From contig CAKZHN010000546.1 of assembly GCA_936924235.1 (NCBI GenBank), positions 1-6,997 on the forward strand: a DNA stretch of 6,997 nt. The letters are read 5' to 3'. Under the pieces are notes generated by a model, which was given only the letters and a program-made list of their open reading frames with translations, did no database searches and was not told the origin of the DNA. Positions 1 through 6,997 of the stretch are shown in pieces (within the stretch, counting starts at the first letter, position 1; each line of letters starts with the position of its first letter). The stretch is from an uncultured Rhodoplanes sp. (GTDB lineage Bacteria; Pseudomonadota; Alphaproteobacteria; Rhizobiales; Xanthobacteraceae). The translations under genes and the position numbers were made by a program.

Positions 1-2
1 CG

Positions 3-564
<562 letters not shown>

Positions 565-569
<5 letters not shown>

Positions 570-592
570 GCGAGCCGAGGTTGGCGCTTACG
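565..592. terminator. Inverted repeat between convergent glgP and GFA-like gene, possible bidirectional terminator
   Basis: CGTAAGCG (565-572) and CGCTTACG (585-592) are perfect 8-base complementary arms around a 12-base loop; two more pairs (CC 575-576 with GG 583-584) can form inside after a 2-base bulge. The TAA stop of glgP (567-569) lies in the left arm and the TAA of the opposite-strand gene (read as TTA at 588-590) lies in the right arm, so the hairpin would form in either transcript. There is no T-run on either side, so this is not a textbook intrinsic terminator. Calling it a terminator is an inference from its position between convergent genes. Confidence 0.45.
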
Positions 593-1112
593 GGACGCCA
601 TCGACGGCCGGCCGCCTGAACCCCATCGCTATCCACGCACCGAGCAGCTTCAGCATGAACCTTCCGGCGAATCCCGGATAGTTGGGCATATCTTCGGGCA
701 AAGTCACACCCTGCGGCCGATCAGCCGTCATCATCCGCGCGGTTGCCGGCGGCATATCGCCGGGAAGGCGGCCGCGATAGACCGTGAGCCAGTGCCCCTT
801 GGTGACGTCGAGAAACATGGCCGTGTTGCAACAGCGCGCGATCATCCGCCTGGTCGGCGAATCCGGTTTCAGCCGCCGCTCCTCGAGAAGGTCCCCGCCC
901 CGGACGCAGCGGACCCGATCCTTGCGATAGAGAACGTAGTCCGTGCCGCCGTCCTCGGCCAAGACCGGATCGGCGCCGGGCGTCGCCTGATAGCGGCGGC
1001 CTGCCTCCTGGCAACTCGCGCAATAGCAAATGCATCGGAAAATAGGAGCTCCGACGAGCTGGAGCTCGACCTTGCCGCAACGGCAGGATGCCGAGGTACA
1101 TTCATTGCTCAT
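588..1112 (-). CDS. GFA/CENP-V-like (DUF6151-like) cysteine-rich, probably zinc-binding protein
   Basis: A 174-residue protein. The pattern C10-x-C12-G near the N-terminus, C29-x-C31-x-x-C34 (CYCASC), and the C94-C95 pair in ARCCNTAMF resembles the GFA (glutathione-dependent formaldehyde-activating enzyme)/CENP-V zinc-binding fold; the spacing and the GGTDYVLYRKDRV and CCNTAMF stretches recall the DUF6151 branch. Substrate and function are not known; the GFA name reflects the fold and does not show formaldehyde chemistry here. The C-terminal 40 residues contain a mildly hydrophobic helix (FMLKLLGAWIAMGF, about 152-165), with no signal peptide. The ATG start puts the CxCG motif at residue 10, as expected for the family; only a weak purine stretch (GAAAG) precedes it. 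The gene lies 80 bases downstream of malQ on the same strand, so co-transcription is possible. I see no convincing promoter in 1113-1192, only a 5-base-arm inverted repeat (1128-1132 with 1141-1145). Its role in glucan metabolism is unclear and may be none. Confidence 0.78.
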   Translation of the reverse strand: MSNECTSASCRCGKVELQLVGAPIFRCICYCASCQEAGRRYQATPGADPVLAEDGGTDYVLYRKDRVRCVRGGDLLEERRLKPDSPTRRMIARCCNTAMFLDVTKGHWLTVYRGRLPGDMPPATARMMTADRPQGVTLPEDMPNYPGFAGRFMLKLLGAWIAMGFRRPAVDGVP

Positions 1113-1192
1113 TTCGCGTTGCTTTCAATGGACTTTTGAATCCATGTGCCGTCCTTGCACTATGGCACGTCGCAAGACCGCACGTGGCGACC

Positions 1193-2944
1193 TTACGGGT
1201 TGCTGCCGCGCGTAGCTCTGCCGGCCTCTTTCAACACCGCGGCGATGCGCTGGAGCCGCGGCTCGCTCGCAAGCTGCTCCAGCATCACCGGCCAGCGCTG
1301 GCGCCAGTTCGGATACTGCTCGACGGTGCCCGGCATGTTGATCTGGTCGTGCACGTCGAGAATGTCCTCGATCGAGACCGACACCAGCCGCGTCGGCGTC
1401 TGCGCCAGAAAGCGCACCACGCCTTCGAGGCTCTCGCCTCCGGTCGCCGCCTTGATGGCTTCACGCGAGCGATGGCGCTCGTCGTCGCCCTCGCCCGGAT
1501 CGACGCCGATCGAGCGCTTGCGCCGCAGATCGTGGCCGCTCATCCAGCCCGTGAAGGTCGGCAGGTCGTGGGTGTTCAGCGTCGCAATCGCCATCGCCGG
1601 ATAATCGGACGGCGGCCGGAATGAGCCGTCCCAGTTCCGCTCGAACAGCATCACCAGGTACGACCACAGCCCCCACGACGCGAGCGTGTTGCGGAAGCCC
1701 TCCGGCACGGTGCCGAGGTCCTCGCCGATCACGATACACTTCCAGTGGTGGCTTTCCTCGGCCACGACCTTCAGCATCGCAAAGAACGGACAGCGCAGGT
1801 AGACGCCGTCGCCGGCGCCGAGCCCGCGCGAAATGACGAACAGCCGCATCAGGCCGAGCACGTGATCGATGCGGATCGCGCCGGCATGACGCATCGACGC
1901 ACGCAGCATCCGCCGGAACGGCTCGAACTTGCTGGCGATAAGACCGTGCGGATTGTAGGCGGTCAGCCCCCAGTCCTGCCCTGCCGGATTGTACTGATCC
2001 GGCGGCGCGCCGACCGAAAGCTCCTGCAGCATCGCGCGCTGCGCCGTCCAGGCGTCGGCGCCGCAGCCGTCGACGCCGATCGCGGTGTCGAGATAGAGCC
2101 CAATCGGCATCGCATTCTTGTGCGCGACGTCGCGGCAGTGCGCGAGCTGGCGGTCCGCGATCCATTGCAGGTATTCGTGAAACGCGAACTCGCCGGCATG
2201 ACTCTGGCGCAGATGCCCGACCAGATCGTCGCTCGGCACGCGCCACTCCTCCGGCCACTCCGGCCAGTTGCCGGCGTGCATGCCGCGCAGCGTCTCGAAG
2301 GCGGCAAACAGTGCAAGCTCGCGGCCGCCCTCGCGGCGAAACGCCTCGAAATCGGCCCGCGCCCCGGCATCGCTGAGCGTGAAGAAATCGCGGCAGGCCA
2401 CATGCAGCGCCGCGCGCTTGAGCCGCGCCACCGCCAGATAGTCGACGAGCTCGCTGCCGCGCAGCCGCTCGATCTCGGCACGGAAGCTCTCGATCTGCCG
2501 CGGCTTGAAGCCCGGCGCCAAGGTCACGTCGATATAGAGCGGATTGATGAACAGCCGGCTGCTCGGCGAGTAAGGGCTCCCGGTCGCCGAGCGGTCGTAG
2601 AACAGCGCGTGCAGCGGATTGAGGCCCACGCCCGCGCCGCCAAGGCCGGCGACGATCTCAAGGAGCGCTGCGAGGTCGGTGAAATCGCCATGCCCCCAGT
2701 TGCGCGCCGAGCGCACGCCGTAGAGCTGCACCGCGAGAATCCAGACGCGGCGGCCGTCGCCCTGGAAGGCCGCCTGCGGCGCGATCCCGGTATCGGGATA
2801 AACCGCAGGCTCGGCTTGCGATTTCGCCAGCGCTGCGATCACGCGCCGCAGCACCTCCGGGCTCGCCTCGTGACGGGCGCCCTGGACATCGAAATAGGAG
2901 GTTTCGATGCCCCACCGCCCCGCGGAGTCCGACAGATTTTCCAT
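1193..2944 (-). CDS. malQ: 4-alpha-glucanotransferase (amylomaltase, GH77), compact form
   Basis: A 583-residue cytoplasmic enzyme that transfers 4-alpha-glucanyl segments between maltodextrins, releasing glucose and making longer chains that phosphorylase can use. GH77 motifs appear in order: LAVQLYGVRSARNWGHGDF (about 70-88), GSPYSPSSRLFINPLYID (122-139), the QYNPAGQDWGLTAYNP stretch (317-332), the nucleophile Asp360 in GAIRIDHVLGL, the acid/base Glu408 in VIGEDLGTVP, and the stabilising Asp460 in LNTHDLPTFTGW. The family's C-terminal SVSIEDIL and INMPGTVEQYPNWRQRWP (522-553) is intact. Residues 1-64 hold a short cap (GIETSYFDVQGARHEASPEVLRRVIAAL) like the beginning of longer, E. coli-type MalQ proteins (about 690 residues), but the roughly 100-residue beta domain that usually follows in those is absent. 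The ATG is the first possible start after an in-frame stop upstream; no Shine-Dalgarno sequence precedes it. It is divergent from glgE across 171 bases, with an EcfG-like promoter suggested at 2998-3022. Confidence 0.97.
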   Translation of the reverse strand: MENLSDSAGRWGIETSYFDVQGARHEASPEVLRRVIAALAKSQAEPAVYPDTGIAPQAAFQGDGRRVWILAVQLYGVRSARNWGHGDFTDLAALLEIVAGLGGAGVGLNPLHALFYDRSATGSPYSPSSRLFINPLYIDVTLAPGFKPRQIESFRAEIERLRGSELVDYLAVARLKRAALHVACRDFFTLSDAGARADFEAFRREGGRELALFAAFETLRGMHAGNWPEWPEEWRVPSDDLVGHLRQSHAGEFAFHEYLQWIADRQLAHCRDVAHKNAMPIGLYLDTAIGVDGCGADAWTAQRAMLQELSVGAPPDQYNPAGQDWGLTAYNPHGLIASKFEPFRRMLRASMRHAGAIRIDHVLGLMRLFVISRGLGAGDGVYLRCPFFAMLKVVAEESHHWKCIVIGEDLGTVPEGFRNTLASWGLWSYLVMLFERNWDGSFRPPSDYPAMAIATLNTHDLPTFTGWMSGHDLRRKRSIGVDPGEGDDERHRSREAIKAATGGESLEGVVRFLAQTPTRLVSVSIEDILDVHDQINMPGTVEQYPNWRQRWPVMLEQLASEPRLQRIAAVLKEAGRATRGSNP

Positions 2945-2997
2945 GAGGTTATGCCGCGCGCAAAGAAAGCAGGATCAGTAAAGGTCCGAAAAGGCAA

Positions 2998-3022
2998 AAC
3001 CCGCAGTGCGTCAGGCTGTTCC
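2998..3022 (-). promoter_or_regulatory. Candidate EcfG (general stress sigma) promoter for malQ
   Basis: Read on the minus strand, GGAAC (complement of 3018-3022) is followed by exactly 16 bases and then GGTT (complement of 2998-3001). The alphaproteobacterial EcfG/RpoE2 consensus is GGAAC, 16-17 bases, CGTT, so the -35 is perfect and the -10 has one mismatch at its least conserved base. Transcription would begin around 2990, giving a leader of about 45 bases before the malQ ATG. This is a pattern match only. Confidence 0.45.
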
Positions 3023-3027
3023 ATGGG

Positions 3028-3043
3028 GTGCGCACGAGCGCAC
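3028..3043. repeat. Perfect 6-base-arm inverted repeat midway between the divergent promoters, possible operator
   Basis: GTGCGC (3028-3033) and GCGCAC (3038-3043) flank ACGA. The half-site GTGCG/CGCAC also appears at 3031-3035 within the same repeat and at 3006-3010; there GCAGTGCG (3003-3010) is an 8-base inverted match of CGCACTGC (3039-3046), with arm centres 36 bases apart. The cluster sits between the two candidate -35 elements, where a regulator could affect both genes. No known regulator is recognised, and GC-rich DNA makes short repeats of this kind fairly common. Confidence 0.4.
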
Positions 3044-3045
3044 TG

Positions 3046-3068
3046 CAGGGAACCAATCCGGTTCCCTG
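3046..3068. repeat. Perfect 9-base-arm inverted repeat overlapping the glgE promoter -35
   Basis: CAGGGAACC (3046-3054) and GGTTCCCTG (3060-3068) are perfectly complementary around the 5-base centre AATCC. The left arm contains the -35 GGAAC of the candidate glgE promoter; the right arm covers much of the spacer. The GGAAC in the right arm, read on the minus strand, has no matching -10 at 16-17 bases, so the symmetry is not explained by two back-to-back EcfG promoters. It could be an operator for a dimeric repressor or a chance palindrome. Confidence 0.6.
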
Positions 3069-3074
3069 GCCGTT
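3049..3074 (+). promoter_or_regulatory. Probable EcfG (general stress sigma) promoter for glgE-treS
   Basis: GGAAC at 3049-3053, then 17 bases (3054-3070), then CGTT at 3071-3074. This is a full match to the GGAAC-N16/17-CGTT consensus of the EcfG/RpoE2 general stress response sigma factor of alphaproteobacteria. Transcription would start near 3080, giving a leader of about 35 bases before the GTG start of glgE at 3116. Stress control would suit a pathway that turns trehalose into glycogen. The assignment depends on the host being an alphaproteobacterium with EcfG, which the window does not prove. Confidence 0.65.
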
Positions 3075-3106
3075 CTACCAGCAGTATTTTTATGAACTGA
3101 AATCAC

Positions 3107-3110
3107 GGTG
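3107..3110 (+). promoter_or_regulatory. Weak ribosome binding site for the GTG start of glgE
   Basis: GGTG five bases before the GTG at 3116 can pair with the CACC part of the 16S rRNA tail. An in-frame TGA at 3098-3100 blocks any earlier start, and the first family-conserved residues (RFLVEDIYPS) begin at about residue 30, so 3116 is the best start despite the poor site. Confidence 0.4.
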
Positions 3111-3115
3111 CCGAC

Positions 3116-5110
3116 GTGACGCGGACGCTTGCTGCATCCCATCAACGCACAGTCACCGTCCCGAATCTGCCCGAACTCGCGCCCAACGACCCGACCGGGC
3201 CGCGCTTTCTCGTCGAGGACATCTATCCGAGCATCGACGGCGGCCGCTATCCGCTGAAACGGATCGCGGGCGAGCCGATCGAGGTGTGGGCCGACATCCT
3301 GCGCGAGGGCCATGACCAGCTCGCGGCCGAGTTGCTGTGGCGCAAGGAGAGCGACGCGGTGTGGCAGCGCGCGCCGATGGCGCTGCACAACAACGACCGC
3401 TGGCGCGGAAGCTTCACGCCGCCGGAGCCCGGCCGCTACCTGTTCGAGATCGAGGCCTGGACCGACCAGTTCGCCACCTGGCGCCATGGACTCATTCTCA
3501 AGCGCGACGCCGGCCAGGACATCTCGGTCGATGCGCTGGAGGGCCGCGAGCTGATCGAGGAGCTGCGGCCGACCGATCCTGATGCCAGGCGCATGATCAA
3601 TCGGTTCAAGCGCGAGTTCGATCGCCAGCCGAACGTCGCGCTGCTGCTGAACGACGATCTGGCCAAGGCCATCGCCGCGAGCGATCCGCGCAACGACATG
3701 ATCCGCAGCCTCTCGGTGCCGGTCACGGTCGACCGCGAGCGGGCGCGCGCCAGCGCCTGGTACGAGATGATGCCGCGGAGCCAGTCGAAGATTCCGGGCC
3801 GCCACGGCACGTTCAACGACGCCACGGCGCGGCTGCCCGAGATCGCCGCGATGGGCTTCGACGTGGTGTATCTCACGCCGATCCATCCGATCGGCAGGGT
3901 CAACCGCAAGGGCCGCAACAATTCGCTGAAGCCTGCGCCTGACGATCCCGGAAGCCCCTACGCCATCGGCAGCGCCGACGGCGGCCATGACGCGATTCAT
4001 CCGGAGCTCGGCACGTTCGACGACTTCCGCCGCTTTGTCGAAGCCTGCAAGAAGCAAGGCATGGAGGTGGCGCTCGATTTCGCCATCCAGTGCTCGCCCG
4101 ACCATCCGTGGCTGAAGCAGCATCCCGAATGGTTCAAGAAACGGCCCGACGGCAGCATCAAATATGCCGAAAACCCGCCGAAGAAATACGAAGACATCGT
4201 CAACGTGGATTTCTACTGCGCCGACCGCGTCGCGCTGTGGCAGGCGCTGCGTGACGTCGTGCTGTTCTGGGTCGAGAAGGGCGTGAAGATCTTCCGCGTC
4301 GACAACCCGCACACCAAGCCGTTCCCGTTCTGGGAGTGGCTGATCCACGAGGTGCAGGAGCGCGATCCCGACGTGCTCTTCCTGGCGGAGGCGTTCTCGC
4401 GGCCGAAGATCATGAAGGGGCTCGCCAAGCTCGGTTTCACCCAGTCCTACACTTACTTCACCTGGCGCACGACCAAGAGCGAATTCCAGGATTATCTCAC
4501 CGAGATCACGCGCTATCCCGAGCGCGACTACTTCCGGCCGAACTTCTTCGTCAACACGCCGGACATCCTGCCCGTGCACCTGCAGAAGGGCGAGCCGTGG
4601 ATGTTCAAGTCGCGTCTCGCGCTGGCGCTGACCTTGTCGTCGAACTACGGCCTGTACAGCGGCTATGAGCTGCTCGAGCACGAGCCGATTCCGGGCCGCG
4701 AGGAGTACATCAACTCCGAGAAGTACGAGATCAAGCAACGCGACTGGAACAAGCCCGGCAACATCAAGGACTACATCACACGGCTGAACCGCATCCGCCG
4801 CGAGAACGCGGCGCTGCTGCAGACCGCAGATTTGCGCTTCGTGCCGGTCGACGACGGCGAGGTGATCGGCTTCGTCAAGGAATCGGTCCATCACGACAAC
4901 GCGGTCGCGGTGGCGATCGCGCTGACCGGCCAGGGACCGCGGACCTTCTGGTTCCACTTCGGCGACATCACCATCGGCGACAGCCGGCTGCCGGTGCGCA
5001 CCATCGTCAATCTCGTCACCGGCGAACGGCACACGCTGGAATGGGGTGGCGTCCGGCTCACCATCGACCCGGCCGCCGATCCGGCGCTCGTGTTCCGCTG
5101 CGAAGCTTAA
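3116..5110 (+). CDS. glgE: Alpha-1,4-glucan:maltose-1-phosphate maltosyltransferase (GH13_3)
   Basis: A 664-residue cytoplasmic enzyme that adds the maltosyl unit of maltose 1-phosphate to the end of an alpha-1,4-glucan, releasing phosphate; it is the polymerising step of the GlgE route from trehalose to glycogen. An N-terminal GlgE-type domain (about 29-205, opening RFLVEDIYPSIDGGRYPLKR) is followed by the GH13 barrel (about 212-560) and a C-terminal beta domain. Catalytic residues are visible: nucleophile Asp396 in FRVDNPHTKP, acid/base Glu425 in FLAEAFSRP, and Asp483 in VNTPDILP. Their positions almost coincide with Asp394, Glu423 and Asp480 of the Streptomyces coelicolor enzyme. The DNPHTKP and LDFAIQCSPDHPW motifs separate GlgE from ordinary alpha-amylases. 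Length is typical. It starts with GTG (first start after an in-frame stop) and ends 19 bases before treS, so the two are almost certainly one operon, driven by the EcfG-type promoter at 3049-3074. Confidence 0.97.
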   Translation: MTRTLAASHQRTVTVPNLPELAPNDPTGPRFLVEDIYPSIDGGRYPLKRIAGEPIEVWADILREGHDQLAAELLWRKESDAVWQRAPMALHNNDRWRGSFTPPEPGRYLFEIEAWTDQFATWRHGLILKRDAGQDISVDALEGRELIEELRPTDPDARRMINRFKREFDRQPNVALLLNDDLAKAIAASDPRNDMIRSLSVPVTVDRERARASAWYEMMPRSQSKIPGRHGTFNDATARLPEIAAMGFDVVYLTPIHPIGRVNRKGRNNSLKPAPDDPGSPYAIGSADGGHDAIHPELGTFDDFRRFVEACKKQGMEVALDFAIQCSPDHPWLKQHPEWFKKRPDGSIKYAENPPKKYEDIVNVDFYCADRVALWQALRDVVLFWVEKGVKIFRVDNPHTKPFPFWEWLIHEVQERDPDVLFLAEAFSRPKIMKGLAKLGFTQSYTYFTWRTTKSEFQDYLTEITRYPERDYFRPNFFVNTPDILPVHLQKGEPWMFKSRLALALTLSSNYGLYSGYELLEHEPIPGREEYINSEKYEIKQRDWNKPGNIKDYITRLNRIRRENAALLQTADLRFVPVDDGEVIGFVKESVHHDNAVAVAIALTGQGPRTFWFHFGDITIGDSRLPVRTIVNLVTGERHTLEWGGVRLTIDPAADPALVFRCEA

Positions 5111-5112
5111 GC

Positions 5113-5123
5113 AAGAAGAGAGA
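5113..5123 (+). promoter_or_regulatory. Purine-rich ribosome binding site for the treS GTG start
   Basis: AAGAAGAGAGA ends six bases before the GTG at 5130, in the 19-base gap after the glgE stop. It is a loose Shine-Dalgarno match, but it supports this start; the conserved TreS opening (ELWFKDAIIYQLHVKAF) follows from residue 16. Confidence 0.5.
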
Positions 5124-5129
5124 CGCGCC

Positions 5130-6997
<1,868 letters not shown>

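Noticed and set aside
1113..1192. Possible terminator or promoter between malQ and the GFA-like gene
   Set aside because: Only 5-base arms (ATGGA/TCCAT at 1128-1145, GTGCC/GGCAC and CACGT/ACGTG nearby), no T-run, and no acceptable -35/-10 pair.
3062..3090. Possible sigma-70 promoter: TTCCCT, 17 bases, TATTTT, upstream of glgE
   Set aside because: Only about 3 of 6 and 4 of 6 consensus matches; the overlapping EcfG pattern is much stronger.
3046..3090. Palindrome followed by a T-run (TATTTTTAT) read as an intrinsic terminator
   Set aside because: The T-run starts 16 bases after the stem rather than directly, no gene reads into it from the left on the plus strand, and the stem overlaps promoter elements.
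1745..3100. 451-residue open frame antisense to malQ, crossing the divergent promoter region
   Set aside because: No recognisable domain, arginine- and alanine-rich; it would read through the regulatory region and the malQ start, while the malQ frame has all GH77 motifs.

Overview
The window is a glycogen / alpha-glucan metabolism locus from a GC-rich bacterium, most likely an alphaproteobacterium of the Bradyrhizobium / Rhodopseudomonas type (Hyphomicrobiales). This assignment is inferred from GC-rich codon use, the gene set, and two promoter-like sites of the alphaproteobacterial general stress sigma factor EcfG (GGAAC, 16-17 bases, CGTT or GGTT). No 16S or other marker gene is present, so the taxonomy is tentative.

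Layout. Positions 3-569 (+) hold the C-terminal third or less of glycogen phosphorylase (glgP), cut by the left edge. It converges on a small cysteine-rich GFA/CENP-V-like protein (588-1112, -); an inverted repeat that contains both stop codons separates the two. Upstream of that gene on the same strand is malQ, 4-alpha-glucanotransferase (1193-2944, -). A 171-base divergent intergenic region (2945-3115) separates malQ from glgE, the maltose-1-phosphate maltosyltransferase (3116-5110, +). After 19 bases comes treS (5130 to the right edge, +), trehalose synthase, whose reading frame continues past the TreS domain into the start of a maltokinase domain, so it is a TreS-Mak fusion cut by the window end.

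How the genes work together. TreS converts trehalose to maltose, the fused maltokinase makes maltose 1-phosphate, and GlgE transfers the maltosyl unit onto alpha-1,4-glucan: this is the GlgE pathway from trehalose to glycogen. GlgP releases glucose 1-phosphate from glucan ends and MalQ reshuffles short maltodextrins, so the opposite side of the locus serves breakdown and recycling. A branching enzyme (glgB) would be the expected next gene to the right, but it lies outside the window.

The most informative non-coding part is the malQ/glgE divergent region. It contains a good EcfG-type promoter facing glgE, a near-consensus one facing malQ, and two perfect inverted repeats between or overlapping the -35 elements. 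This suggests that glucan synthesis from trehalose and glucan recycling are switched on together in the general stress response, possibly with an additional DNA-binding regulator. I found no mobile elements, tRNA or rRNA genes or CRISPR arrays, and no clear sign of a wholly new system. The long open frames antisense to malQ, glgE and treS look like GC-rich shadow frames.
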